From Gammaproteobacteria bacterium (GTDB taxonomy: Bacteria; Pseudomonadota; Gammaproteobacteria; Steroidobacterales; Steroidobacteraceae): a stretch of 64,000 nt of DNA. The first letter of the stretch is position 1, and every line of letters begins with the position of its first letter. A program made the position numbers and the translations under genes. The notes below the pieces were generated by a model. The model did not search any database. It was not told the origin of the DNA and saw nothing but the letters and a program-made list of their open reading frames with translations. Shown piece after piece: positions 1 through 8,368 of the stretch. The stretch is from positions 96,060 through 160,059 of the forward strand of contig JAJPKM010000048.1 of assembly GCA_021323735.1 (NCBI GenBank), read 5' to 3'.

Positions 1-785
1 ATGAACGTCTGGATGAAGTAGTAGCCATGGTCGTAGCCCGGCTGCATCCGCAGGGTTAGTCGCTGGCCGGCCTTGGCGGCGGCGGCGGCAAATTTCTCCG
101 TCAGCAATTCTTCGGCAAGGTATTGATCGGCAGTGCCCTGATCGATGAGGATGGAAGCAGGATGGGTGCCGCGCGATACCAATTCGGTGGCATCGTAATG
201 GCGCCAGAGTTCCCTGTCGGCGCCCAGATAGCGGCTAAAAGCCTTCTGGCCCCACGGAGATTGCATGGGTGCCGCGATCGGCGAAAATGCCGAAACCGAC
301 TTGTATAGCGAGGGATTGCGCAGCGCCAGAGTCAACGCACCATGGCCGCCCATGGAATGGCCGAAAATGCCGCTGGCCTCGGGACGCGCCGGCAGATGGG
401 CCGCCACGATCTCTCGCAGTTCGCGCGTGACGTAACTGTACATGCGGTAATGAGCCGACCAGGGTTCCTGCACGGCGTCCAGATAGAACCCCGCTGAATA
501 GCCGAAATCCCAATGCTCGGCGTCGCCGGGAATGCGCGGTTCGCGAGGACTGGTATCCGGCGAGATCAGCATGAGCCCTAAGTCCGCGGCCGACTTCTGC
601 GCGTGGGATTTGATGCAGAACGTCTCTTCGGTGCAAGTAAGCCCGGACAAAAAATAAAGCACGGGGACCTTGCCGCTGCGCGCCTGCGGCGGGAGATACG
701 CGGAGAATTTCATCGGGCCGCGGGTTTCGTGCGAGGCGTGCCTATAGAAACGCTGCACACCTCCGCAGCAGGCGTGCTCCGACAT
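1..785 (-). CDS. fghA: S-formylglutathione hydrolase (3' end beyond window)
   Basis: Serine esterase that hydrolyses S-formylglutathione to formate and glutathione, the second step of glutathione-dependent formaldehyde detoxification in the cytoplasm. I translated the minus strand from the ATG at 785: 261 codons without a stop, then the window edge, so only about the last 20 residues are missing. Visible are the N-terminal LYFLSGLTCTEETF block, the nucleophile elbow GHSMGGHGAL, the acid region around DQGTADQY and the catalytic His in DHGYYFI, all diagnostic of the esterase D/FGH family. It starts 14 nt after the stop of the S-(hydroxymethyl)glutathione dehydrogenase gene on the same strand, so the two should be one operon. 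Confidence 0.93.
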   Translation of the reverse strand, partial: MSEHACCGGVQRFYRHASHETRGPMKFSAYLPPQARSGKVPVLYFLSGLTCTEETFCIKSHAQKSAADLGLMLISPDTSPREPRIPGDAEHWDFGYSAGFYLDAVQEPWSAHYRMYSYVTRELREIVAAHLPARPEASGIFGHSMGGHGALTLALRNPSLYKSVSAFSPIAAPMQSPWGQKAFSRYLGADRELWRHYDATELVSRGTHPASILIDQGTADQYLAEELLTEKFAAAAAKAGQRLTLRMQPGYDHGYYFIQTF

Positions 786-799
786 CAAGGTAAGGCCGC

Positions 800-1912
800 T
801 CACGGAAACTGCACCACACTGCGTATCGATTCGCCGGTGTGCATCAGGTCGAACGCCCGGTTGATATCCTCGAGCGGCAGTTTGTGGGTGATGAGATCGT
901 CGATGTTGATCTTGCCTTCCATGTACCAATCGACGATTTTCGGCACGTCGGTGCGGCCCCGCGCGCCCCCAAAGGCAGTACCCTTCCATACCCGCCCGGT
1001 CACCAATTGGAACGGTCGAGTCGAGATCTCCTTGCCGGCGCCGGCGACACCGATGACCACCGAGACGCCCCAGCCGCGATGGCAGCATTCCAATGCCTGG
1101 CGCATCAGGTCCACATTGCCGACGCACTCGAAGCTGTAGTCAGCACCGCCATCGGTGAGCGCCACCAGGTGGGCCACCAGATCCGCACCGACCTCCTTCG
1201 GATTGACGAAGTGGGTCAATCCAAACTTCTCGGCCAGCGCCTTGCGTTCGGGATTCAAATCGACGCCGATGATCTTGTTGGCACCGACCATCCGCGCGCC
1301 CTGAACGACGTTGAGTCCGATGCCGCCGAGACCGAACACCACGACATTCGCGCCCGCCTCCACTTTGGCGGTATTGATCACCGCGCCGATGCCGGTCGTG
1401 ACGCCGCAGCCGATATAGCAAACCTTGTCGAAGGGCGCATCCTGGCGAATCTTGGCCAAGGCAATTTCCGGCAGCACGGTGAAATTGGAGAATGTGGAGC
1501 AGCCCATGTAGTGGTGCACGAGATCCTTGCCGATCGAAAAGCGGCTGGTGCCGTCGGGCATCATTCCCTTACCCTGGGTGGCGCGGATCGCGGTGCATAG
1601 ATTGGTCTTGTGCGACGTACAGGACTTGCATTGCCGGCATTCCGGCGTGTAAAGCGGGATGACATGGTCGCCTTTGCGCAAGGTGGTCACGCCGGGACCT
1701 ACGTCGACGACGATGCCGGCACCTTCGTGGCCGAGGATGGCCGGAAATAAGCCCTCTGGGTCCGCACCGGAGCGGGTAAACTCATCGGTGTGGCAAACGC
1801 CACTGGCCTTGATTTCCACCAGCACCTCTCCGGCTTTCGGCCCGTCCAGATCGACGGTGATGATCTCCAGGGGCTTGCGGGCGGCGGTCGCGACGGCGGC
1901 TTTGGTTTTCAT
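800..1912 (-). CDS. frmA: S-(hydroxymethyl)glutathione dehydrogenase / class III alcohol dehydrogenase
   Basis: Zinc-dependent NAD+ dehydrogenase, 370 residues, the usual length. It oxidises S-hydroxymethylglutathione (formaldehyde plus glutathione) to S-formylglutathione. The catalytic zinc site is visible as SGVCHTDEF and GHEGAG, the structural zinc site as the four cysteines of CRQCKSCTSHKTNLC, and the nucleotide-binding glycine stretch as VFGLGGIGLNVV. The C-terminus ends SIRSVVQF as in FrmA proteins. It is followed at 14 nt by the S-formylglutathione hydrolase gene and faces the divergent yceH gene across about 70 nt, where both promoters must lie. No FrmR-type repressor gene is adjacent in the window. 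Confidence 0.95.
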   Translation of the reverse strand: MKTKAAVATAARKPLEIITVDLDGPKAGEVLVEIKASGVCHTDEFTRSGADPEGLFPAILGHEGAGIVVDVGPGVTTLRKGDHVIPLYTPECRQCKSCTSHKTNLCTAIRATQGKGMMPDGTSRFSIGKDLVHHYMGCSTFSNFTVLPEIALAKIRQDAPFDKVCYIGCGVTTGIGAVINTAKVEAGANVVVFGLGGIGLNVVQGARMVGANKIIGVDLNPERKALAEKFGLTHFVNPKEVGADLVAHLVALTDGGADYSFECVGNVDLMRQALECCHRGWGVSVVIGVAGAGKEISTRPFQLVTGRVWKGTAFGGARGRTDVPKIVDWYMEGKINIDDLITHKLPLEDINRAFDLMHTGESIRSVVQFP

Positions 1913-1985
1913 TTTCTAATATCCTGGATTTCTGTTGGGCTCGAGGCGCTACCCTAAAACAACGGCCATCGAGTTGGAAGCGGTT

Positions 1986-2681
1986 ATGAACATTGAATTT
2001 TCGTCGAATGAAGCTCGAGTGATCGGCTGCCTGATCGAGAAGGAAATCACCACACCCGATCAGTATCCCTTGTCGCTCAACGCCCTCACCAATGCCTGCA
2101 ATCAGAAGACCAATCGCGATCCGGTGCTCGAGTTGAGCGAGGCCGAAGTCCAGCGGTCGGTCGACACGCTCATGAAGAAATACATGGTGAGCGACAAATC
2201 CGCCGGTTACGGCGGGCGCGTCACCAAGTACAAGCACCGCTTCTGCAATACCGAATTCGGCCCCCTGAAATTTTCCAAGCAGGAACTGGGCGTCATTTGC
2301 GTGATGTTGTTGCGCGGCCCGCAGACGCCGGGCGAGCTGCGCTCGCGCACCAACCGCCTGTGCGAGTTCACCGATGCCGAGCAGGTGGAAGCGACGTTGA
2401 AAGGTCTGATGACGCGCGAGGACGGCCCATTCATCGCACGTTTACCGCGTGCAGCCGGCGCGCGCGAATCGCGCTACGCGCACCTGTTTTCAGGATCCTT
2501 CGAATCGGCGCCGGAACCGAAGCCGGAGCCGGAGGCGGATGGCGCCCAGGACCGAACTCCCGCGGGCGCACCCACCCTGACCGAACGTGTGCGAGCGCTG
2601 GAAGAACTGGTAGAGCAACTGCGCCTCAAGATCGACGCGCTCGCGGTAGCAAAAACGCAGAGTCCCGACGCTGGGTCCTAG
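1986..2681 (+). CDS. yceH: YceH family protein (DUF480)
   Basis: 231 residues. The start ATG at 1986 is chosen because [20 protein letters not shown] matches the conserved beginning of the family and a GGAAG sequence lies about 8 nt upstream; an in-frame start at 1935 would add 17 unlikely residues. The body has the tandem winged-helix pattern of DUF480, including [13 protein letters not shown] and [15 protein letters not shown]. The tail (residues about 175-231) is Pro/Glu-rich and ends in a short amphipathic heptad-like helix, [17 protein letters not shown]. The molecular role of YceH is not established. It overlaps the converging TPR gene by 4 nt at the stop codons. Confidence 0.9.
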   Translation: MNIEFSSNEARVIGCLIEKEITTPDQYPLSLNALTNACNQKTNRDPVLELSEAEVQRSVDTLMKKYMVSDKSAGYGGRVTKYKHRFCNTEFGPLKFSKQELGVICVMLLRGPQTPGELRSRTNRLCEFTDAEQVEATLKGLMTREDGPFIARLPRAAGARESRYAHLFSGSFESAPEPKPEPEADGAQDRTPAGAPTLTERVRALEELVEQLRLKIDALAVAKTQSPDAGS

Positions 2682-3385
2682 TTGGCGGAAGCCGTCGTCT
2701 TGGCGATGCCCTCGCGCTCTTGCACCCATTTGTCGAAGGCGTCGATATCCGCGACACGCATGCCATTGGGCGCGGCCCGGTGGCTCTGCACCCACGCCTG
2801 CATGCCGACCATCAGTTGGTCGGCCATCGGCCGGGCATGGAAAAATAAATCCATGTATACCGCTTTCGCCTCGTCCAGATGATCGATTCCAAGGTAAGCC
2901 TCACCGCGATGCTGAGTCGCCTCCAAGAGATCCGGCTTCAACGCCAGCGCATGGTTGTAGTCGTCGATGGATTCGCGGAAGGCGCCGAAGCGCAGATGCA
3001 CATAGCCAATCTGATTCCACGCATCGTACATGTCGTTCTTGTTGCGCAGGACCTCGGTGAATTGATCCAGCGCCCTCGCATACGTATCTTCCAGCTTCGA
3101 CACCGCCTTGGCTTTCTTGTCCGGGTCCGAGGCCTTTGCAATCACATCCTCGAGCTCATGGGCCTTCAGCATGCTCTTGGTGCCGGCGGCGTAGGCTTTG
3201 GCGGCGGCTCTGTCGGGCTTGACCTCAATCGGTACGGACGGTATTTCCGATTGAGGAGCTCTGCCGCCACCGCCACCCGTGACCGACGGGATGCCGCCCG
3301 GACCTTGGGGGTAACCTTGCGCCATGGCCGGCGCCATCAGGTCGGCTAGGCATAAAGCCAAACAGAAAATTAAAATCCGGCGCAT
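2678..3385 (-). CDS. exported TPR-repeat protein
   Basis: 235 residues with an N-terminal signal peptide ([23 protein letters not shown], probable cleavage after AMA-Q). A Gly/Pro-rich linker follows, then helical repeats from about residue 85. The segment [35 protein letters not shown] is a clear tetratricopeptide unit, followed by a second ([23 protein letters not shown]). It is probably periplasmic and a protein-protein interaction scaffold; no catalytic motif is visible. Divergent from the cyclophilin gene, with about 57 nt between them that contain a GC-rich palindrome (3399-3415). Its stop overlaps that of yceH. Confidence 0.85.
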   Translation of the reverse strand: MRRILIFCLALCLADLMAPAMAQGYPQGPGGIPSVTGGGGGRAPQSEIPSVPIEVKPDRAAAKAYAAGTKSMLKAHELEDVIAKASDPDKKAKAVSKLEDTYARALDQFTEVLRNKNDMYDAWNQIGYVHLRFGAFRESIDDYNHALALKPDLLEATQHRGEAYLGIDHLDEAKAVYMDLFFHARPMADQLMVGMQAWVQSHRAAPNGMRVADIDAFDKWVQEREGIAKTTASAN

Positions 3386-3442
3386 TTAGCCCCCTAGCCG
3401 GCCGTCGACCGGCCGCTGACCGATTTGTGCAATACTTCGAGC

Positions 3443-4339
3443 ATGAGTGCCAATTTTAAGTTTTTAATTCCCTGTGCGCTGGCTTTTTTGTCGAACGCCG
3501 CGCCGGCGGCCAAACCCTTGAGCATGCCCGAGGTCTTGGCCGCGTCGAGTCCCGCCGATTGGCGTCCGCTCGATCCGGAAAACACCCTGTATGTCGAGTT
3601 GCCGGGCGGGCGCGTGATCATCGAATTGGCACCGGCCTTTGCCCCCTTGCACGTGGTCAATATCAAGACCTTGGCACGTGCCGGCTACTTCGACGGGTTA
3701 TCCGTCATCCGTGAACAAGACAACTACGTAGCGCAGTGGGGCGATCCGGACAATCGCCACCCTCTGCCCGCAGGGATCGGCAAGGTGGCGCCGGAATTCG
3801 ACTCAGGCGAGCCCGCGCACATGGCTTTCACCCGCTTGCCGGACGGCGATGTCTATGCGCCGGAAGTCGGTTTTTCCAACGGTTTTCCGGTGGCGCGCTC
3901 CGCGAAGCTGCACAAGGTCTGGCTGGCGCACTGCTACGGCATGGTCGGCGTCGGGCGCGATTTCGATGCCGAAAGCGGCAGCGGTGCGGAATTGTACGTG
4001 GTCATCGGCCATGCGCCGCGCCACCTGGATCGAAATGTCGCCCTGGTGGGACGTGTGCTGAAGGGCGTCGAACTGCTCTCCAGTCTGCCGCGCGGCAGCG
4101 CCGAGATGGGCTTCTACGCCAAGAACGAAAAGCCGCTGCCCATCAAGTCGATTCGCGTGGCGGCCGACGTGCCCGTCGCGCAGCGATCCAACCTCGAGGT
4201 GATCCGCACCGACACCCCGACCTTCACCGCGCTGATCGAATCGCGGCGCAATCGGCCCGAGGAGTTTTTCAAAGTCCCCGCCGGACGCATCGAGTTGTGC
4301 AATGTGCCCATCCCGGTGCGCGAACACGCCGCACACTAA
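3443..4339 (+). CDS. exported cyclophilin-type peptidyl-prolyl cis-trans isomerase
   Basis: 298 residues from the ATG at 3443, which begins a normal signal peptide ([24 protein letters not shown]). The domain starts at [21 protein letters not shown], followed by the cyclophilin-like stretch [22 protein letters not shown] with QWGDPDN after it, and a conserved [24 protein letters not shown]. The family catalyses prolyl isomerisation; here it should assist folding of periplasmic proteins. It is longer and more diverged than PpiA, with an extra C-terminal region of about 80 residues ([16 protein letters not shown] and onward), so catalytic activity is inferred. It stands alone, divergent from the TPR gene. 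Confidence 0.88.
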   Translation: MSANFKFLIPCALAFLSNAAPAAKPLSMPEVLAASSPADWRPLDPENTLYVELPGGRVIIELAPAFAPLHVVNIKTLARAGYFDGLSVIREQDNYVAQWGDPDNRHPLPAGIGKVAPEFDSGEPAHMAFTRLPDGDVYAPEVGFSNGFPVARSAKLHKVWLAHCYGMVGVGRDFDAESGSGAELYVVIGHAPRHLDRNVALVGRVLKGVELLSSLPRGSAEMGFYAKNEKPLPIKSIRVAADVPVAQRSNLEVIRTDTPTFTALIESRRNRPEEFFKVPAGRIELCNVPIPVREHAAH

Positions 4340-4365
4340 GCCCGATCACTGAGCACAAGGCGGCG

Positions 4366-4842
4366 TCAGACCGGCTCCTCGTCGTGCTGCGCGGCTTCGA
4401 TACCGATGCGCAGCGTGGTAGTGGCGATGCGCACTTCGATGAGAAAGGCCGTCAATGCGCCGGCCAGCGCCAGCATCGACAGGATGAACATGATTGCGAT
4501 GAACGCCGCAAGGTCCCAGTGTGCAAAGGCGTTGACGAACAGCATCACCACCACCAAGGCAATAAACAGCGCCGAGAGCGTGATCAGGGTAATTGCCGCA
4601 TTGATGTAGCGGGCGCGCCGCGCCAACACACCCAGTGCCGCATGTAGATCGCGGCGCCCATCGGGCCGGTAGTCCGGATGGCCCACCTCTTTCTCCATGA
4701 TGCGTGCGCGATCCACGATCCTCGCGAGGCGGTTGGTCAACACGGTGAGCGTCACGCCGATCGCGGAAATCAGGAATATGGGTGTGAGCGCCACCTGGAT
4801 CAGGTGCGCCACGTCGGTGGCTTGTACGGCCGCCCCGCTCAA
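4366..4842 (-). CDS. DUF2721 family membrane protein
   Basis: 158 residues with three hydrophobic segments: about 15-37 (ALTPIFLISAIGVTLTVLTN), about 75-100 (ALFIALVVVMLFVNAF) and about 110-135 (AFIAIMFILSMLALAGALTAFL). The segment NRLARIVDRARIME between the first two is the signature of DUF2721. Function unknown; an inner-membrane location is expected. Separated from uppP upstream by 85 nt on the same strand, so it may be co-transcribed or have its own promoter. Confidence 0.85.
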   Translation of the reverse strand: MSGAAVQATDVAHLIQVALTPIFLISAIGVTLTVLTNRLARIVDRARIMEKEVGHPDYRPDGRRDLHAALGVLARRARYINAAITLITLSALFIALVVVMLFVNAFAHWDLAAFIAIMFILSMLALAGALTAFLIEVRIATTTLRIGIEAAQHDEEPV

Positions 4843-4927
4843 ACCGGTTCCTTCAGCGGCCTAGTGAAGTGATGCCATGCCGACATATACGTAAAACAGC
4901 TCCGCGGATAGGTTGAATACTCAGTTT

Positions 4928-5797
4928 CTAATATCCGTTGCGATACAGAACCATCACCGCAGCGGAGGCGACCAAACAGTAGATGCCGAATAAATACCAG
5001 CGGCCGCTCTCCAGCCAACGGCTCAGCCATTTCAACGCGAGAAGGCCGGCGAAATACGCAATCACCGCGCCGCACATAGTCAGAAGCGCAACCGAGCCGA
5101 GATCAGCCGCGCCGTTCTCATGAGCGGAGCGCATGAGCCGCAACACTTCACGGCCTACCACGGGCGGCGTGATGACTACCGCCAGCGCGAAGCTGAATGC
5201 TTCCGCTCGCGCCTTGGTAACTCCTAAGAACATTCCCGTGGAAATGGTGGCACCGGAACGCGACAACCCTCTGAACGGCAGGCACAGGCCTTGCACCATT
5301 CCGATGAGGCCGGCTTGGCGCAGGGTCATATCGTGGGTTGCTGCCTGACCTCGCGAGGACTTTCGTCTCTCGTAGAGGCCCGCGGCTAGAATGATGACGC
5401 CCGCCGCCGCCAGCGCCGGCGCGATGAATTCGAGATGACTGAACAGATCCTCGATCTCAGAATGCGGAACATTGCGCAACAAAGTCATTTCGATGATCTT
5501 GATGATGATCTCGCCGACCACGGCCGTGAGTACGGTCGCGATGATCACCCTGACGGCAAACGCCTTGAACGCCGGACCGCTTCCGAGATAGATATCCAGC
5601 CACTGGCGCCAAAAGTACACGATGACCGCAAACATGGTGCCGGTATGCAGCATGACCAGCAGCAATGTCATCGGCGGCGAGGAAGGATCGAGGCCCAGAA
5701 GTTTCTCGGCGACGACCACATGGGCGGAACTAGATACCGGCAGCAGCTCGGCCAAGCCTTGAACGATCGCAAGAATGATGACGTTCACAAGTGACAT
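4928..5797 (-). CDS. uppP: undecaprenyl-diphosphatase UppP
   Basis: Integral membrane phosphatase, 289 residues, that recycles undecaprenyl diphosphate to the monophosphate lipid carrier used for peptidoglycan and O-antigen, on the periplasmic face. Motif 1 is VQGLAELLPVSSSAHV, with the catalytic Glu kept and Gln at the position where E. coli has a first Glu, a common variant. Motif 2 is LPFRGLSRSGATIS with the essential Arg. About eight hydrophobic segments are present. The gene follows the terminator of the small Lys-rich gene on the same strand, so it probably has its own promoter at about 5800-5825. Confidence 0.94.
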   Translation of the reverse strand: MSLVNVIILAIVQGLAELLPVSSSAHVVVAEKLLGLDPSSPPMTLLLVMLHTGTMFAVIVYFWRQWLDIYLGSGPAFKAFAVRVIIATVLTAVVGEIIIKIIEMTLLRNVPHSEIEDLFSHLEFIAPALAAAGVIILAAGLYERRKSSRGQAATHDMTLRQAGLIGMVQGLCLPFRGLSRSGATISTGMFLGVTKARAEAFSFALAVVITPPVVGREVLRLMRSAHENGAADLGSVALLTMCGAVIAYFAGLLALKWLSRWLESGRWYLFGIYCLVASAAVMVLYRNGY

Positions 5798-5823
5798 CGA
5801 GCCACCTTAAGTTGCCCGCAGAA

Positions 5824-5860
5824 TGAAAAACGCCCCGGCCGCCGTAAAGCGGTCGGGGCG
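5824..5860 (-). terminator. Rho-independent terminator of the small Lys/Ala-rich gene
   Basis: Read on the minus strand: an 11-bp stem (5859-5849 pairing with 5842-5832, with one G-T wobble) around a 6-nt loop, followed immediately by a run of five T at 5830-5826. It lies just downstream of the stop codon of the 66-residue gene and upstream of uppP. Confidence 0.85.
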
Positions 5861-5874
5861 CCATACCAATAATA

Positions 5875-6075
5875 TTACTTGGTTGCCGGAGCGGCAGTGG
5901 TCGACTTCTTCGACTTCTTGGCGGTGCTGTGCTTCTTGGTCTTCGCCTTGGCGGCAGGCGCCGAGGTGGCGGAATCAGCGGTCGCGCCGGACTTCGGCGC
6001 ATCGGCGGCCATGGAGGCGGCGGCGAGGCCAAAGGTCAGCAGTGCAGTGGTAATCAAGGTCGCGGACTTCTTCAT
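5875..6075 (-). CDS. small exported Lys/Ala-rich protein
   Basis: 66 residues: a clean signal peptide (MKKSATLITTALLTFGLAAASMAA) and a mature part of about 42 residues composed almost only of Ala, Lys, Ser and Thr (KAKTKKHSTAKKSKKSTTAAPATK). This composition resembles histone-H1-like tails and acid-shock (Asr-like) proteins, but no family assignment is possible from so low-complexity a sequence. A strong Rho-independent terminator follows directly, which supports a real, individually transcribed gene. The mature peptide would be highly cationic in the periplasm; a role in binding envelope polyanions is inference. Confidence 0.75.
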   Translation of the reverse strand: MKKSATLITTALLTFGLAAASMAADAPKSGATADSATSAPAAKAKTKKHSTAKKSKKSTTAAPATK

Positions 6076-6152
6076 GGGATCTCCAAACGGTGATTTAGGC
6101 TAGAGCGGAGCGAAGAATACGATGGATTGGCGCATTTCGGCCGAGATGAAGA

Positions 6153-6662
6153 TCATTTCACATTGAGTGAAGGGGCCGGTTGCAGCGGCCGATTCTTCGA
6201 GCGCACATGCCATACGAGGTAGGCAACCACGGCTCCGTTGGCGAGCAATATCAAGACTTTACCGATGGTCGGCCGCAAGATGATCTCCCAAGCCTCCAAG
6301 GGCATCAGCGACGCGGTAATGATGGTGGTCAACCATTCGGCCCAGCGCTTCTGCATCCACAAACCCACGCCCTCCACCGCAAAGACCCCGGCATAGGCCA
6401 GCGTGACGAGGCGCAGCGCATGGGCACGGGACACGCTCAGACCGCTGAACCATTCCAACAACTGCGTGACGATGCGGTGTTCGAGTCCGTATGGGCGCGC
6501 CTGCGCCCAGGACAGCAGCTTGGCGGCGATGGAAGCGTCGCGCAGCCGCAATTCCCCATAGGCAACCGCCAGCAGCAGCAGCACCTTGATGAGCTTGTAA
6601 AGGGCGATGGTGCGCAGTATCCCAAAGCGCGGCTTTAGCGCCGTCTCGTCGGTGTCTGTCAC
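6153..6662 (-). CDS. DUF2127 family membrane protein
   Basis: 169 residues beginning with a short polar tail, then FGILRTIALYKLIKVLLLLAV, the usual start of DUF2127. Four hydrophobic segments are visible (about 17-35, 85-105, 112-130, 135-152), with the conserved GLWMQKRWAEWLT between the second and third. Function unknown. It starts 5 nt after the stop of the 126-residue gene and is probably the last gene of the ABC-transporter operon on this strand. Confidence 0.82.
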   Translation of the reverse strand: MTDTDETALKPRFGILRTIALYKLIKVLLLLAVAYGELRLRDASIAAKLLSWAQARPYGLEHRIVTQLLEWFSGLSVSRAHALRLVTLAYAGVFAVEGVGLWMQKRWAEWLTTIITASLMPLEAWEIILRPTIGKVLILLANGAVVAYLVWHVRSKNRPLQPAPSLNVK

Positions 6663-6667
6663 GGGAT

Positions 6668-7048
6668 CTAAGCCTGACCTGCCGGCGGCTGGAATTCCAG
6701 CGTGGCATCCAACAGCGCGGGAATGTCGAATACGGCGCGCTCATTGTCGATCATCAGGGGAGCAACGCCGGCGGCTGCCACCAGCGCCGCCGGAACCTGA
6801 ATGCGATCGCGCTCGCGGGTGACGGTCCAGGTTTCGAGACGCTTGTCCTGAAAGGCGAGGTTGAGCGCACCCCAGCGCAGCAGCGCCGCGCGCGCCAGCG
6901 GCGTATCGCCGCCCCAGTGCCGCTGTGCCAACGCCATCGCCGTACCGGCGGCAATTTCGCCATGCGGCAGTTTCATCAGATCCTGGATGTATTTCACCAT
7001 TTCATCCGGCGGAACATGCAGGGTCAGGTAGGGCGCCGTCTCGGTCAT
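6668..7048 (-). CDS. conserved-looking hypothetical protein of the ABC operon
   Basis: 126 residues, no signal peptide and no membrane segment. I do not recognise a family. The N-terminal half is helical (PPDEMVKYIQDLMKLPHG, GTAMALAQRHWGGDTPLARAALLRWGALN) and the C-terminal half has short strands (WTVTRERDRIQVPAALV, APLMIDNERAVFDIPALLDATLEF). It lies 9 nt after the ABC ATPase stop and 5 nt before the DUF2127 gene, so it is co-transcribed with them and may serve the transporter. Coding is supported by tight spacing and absence of a competing frame. Confidence 0.7.
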   Translation of the reverse strand: MTETAPYLTLHVPPDEMVKYIQDLMKLPHGEIAAGTAMALAQRHWGGDTPLARAALLRWGALNLAFQDKRLETWTVTRERDRIQVPAALVAAAGVAPLMIDNERAVFDIPALLDATLEFQPPAGQA

Positions 7049-7057
7049 TGCCGCAGT

Positions 7058-8359
7058 TTAAGTCGGATTCTCCAGACTGAACATGGCATTCTCGTCATCA
7101 TAGGCGAAGGCCTCGGCATATCGACCCCAGCTCACCACCGCCCGCAGGCTCTGTTCCGCAGCCTCCTCCGACATGAAATCCTCCAATTCGTCGATAAAGC
7201 GGCTCTTGCGGGCGGAGTGCGAGGCCCGCTCGTCCAGAACCCGGCGGACATGGGCTGCCAGCGGCACATAGGTGAGCAAGTGGCGTAGGAAAATGCGCTT
7301 GCGCTCGTCGAGTGCCGCATGGGCAAAGGCCAATCCATCCTCGGTCAGCTTCAGATCTCCCCCCTCTACTTCCGCGAAACGCAGCATTTGCAGGGTTTCC
7401 GCGACCGGGAACAGCTCATCGATTTCCATGGTCAGATCGGAGGCGATTTCCGGCAGGTCAGCCTTGCCGTTGAATGGCGGCGCGGCCACCGCCTCCATGA
7501 GGCCGGCGAGCAAGTTGGAGGACACATGGGGCAACGCACTACCTATCCCTAAACCCGGAAAGTTCTCCTTGCGCCCTGCCGTTCCGGCGGCTGGGCGCAC
7601 GGTCATTTCGACATAAATGCGCTCCACCAGCTCGCGAAAGCTCGGATCCAGGCGGTTGCGTGGCTGCGGCAAGTTCACCTTTATTTCACTTAAGATCCGG
7701 CCCGGATTGCTGCCGAATACCAGTACCCGGTCGCACATCAACACCGCCTCTTCGATGTTGTGCGTCACCAAAATGACGCCCTTGATGGGCATTCGACCCT
7801 CAGACCACAGGTCGAGAAAGTCGGTGCGAAGCGTTTCCGCGGTGAGCACGTCCAAAGCGGAAAAGGGCTCATCCATCAGCAATATGTTCGGATGCACCAC
7901 CAGCGCGCGGGCGAAGCCGACGCGCTGACGCATGCCGCCGGATAACTCGCGCGGGTAGGCGGACTCGAAGCCGTCCAAGCCGATGAGGTCGATGGCGGCC
8001 AGCGATCGCGTACGAATTTCCGGCCGCGACATTCTCTGCGCTTCAAGTCCCAGCGCGACATTCTCGAACACCGTGAGCCAGGGGAACAGCGCGAAACTCT
8101 GAAACACCATGGCGATACCCGGTGCGGGGCCCAGGATGGGCTTCCCCATGTAGCGCAAGTTTCCGGCGCTGGGCTCGGACAGGCCGGCGATGAGACGCAG
8201 CAACGTGGATTTGCCCGAACCGGATCTGCCCAACAAACCGACGATTTGCCCTTCGCGCAGCTCCAGGTTCATGCCCTCGAGCACCAGGAGTTCCGCACCG
8301 TCCGGTTTGGGAAATGCCTTACGAACGTCGGTGCACTGCAGCAGCGGAGAGTTGTTCAT
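7058..8359 (-). CDS. nitrate/sulfonate/bicarbonate-type ABC transporter ATPase with C-terminal AAA-associated domain
   Basis: 433 residues. The ATPase domain (about 1-250) has Walker A GRSGSGKSTLL, signature LSGGMRQRVGFARAL, Walker B ILLMDEPFSALD and the H-loop VTHNIEEAV. It is followed by about 170 residues of an extra domain (LPEIASDLTMEIDELFPVAETLQ, LTYVPLAAHVRRVLDERASH), the AAA-associated domain seen in a subset of nitrate/bicarbonate-type ATPases. It energises the fused permease encoded 9 nt upstream. Substrate unknown: no periplasmic binding protein is encoded in the operon. Confidence 0.9.
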   Translation of the reverse strand: MNNSPLLQCTDVRKAFPKPDGAELLVLEGMNLELREGQIVGLLGRSGSGKSTLLRLIAGLSEPSAGNLRYMGKPILGPAPGIAMVFQSFALFPWLTVFENVALGLEAQRMSRPEIRTRSLAAIDLIGLDGFESAYPRELSGGMRQRVGFARALVVHPNILLMDEPFSALDVLTAETLRTDFLDLWSEGRMPIKGVILVTHNIEEAVLMCDRVLVFGSNPGRILSEIKVNLPQPRNRLDPSFRELVERIYVEMTVRPAAGTAGRKENFPGLGIGSALPHVSSNLLAGLMEAVAAPPFNGKADLPEIASDLTMEIDELFPVAETLQMLRFAEVEGGDLKLTEDGLAFAHAALDERKRIFLRHLLTYVPLAAHVRRVLDERASHSARKSRFIDELEDFMSEEAAEQSLRAVVSWGRYAEAFAYDDENAMFSLENPT

Positions 8360-8368
8360 CGCAAAATC

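Noticed and set aside
3399..3415. Palindromic operator between the TPR and cyclophilin genes
   Set aside because: CGGCCG is itself palindromic and common in GC-rich DNA; the symmetry is not evidence of a binding site.
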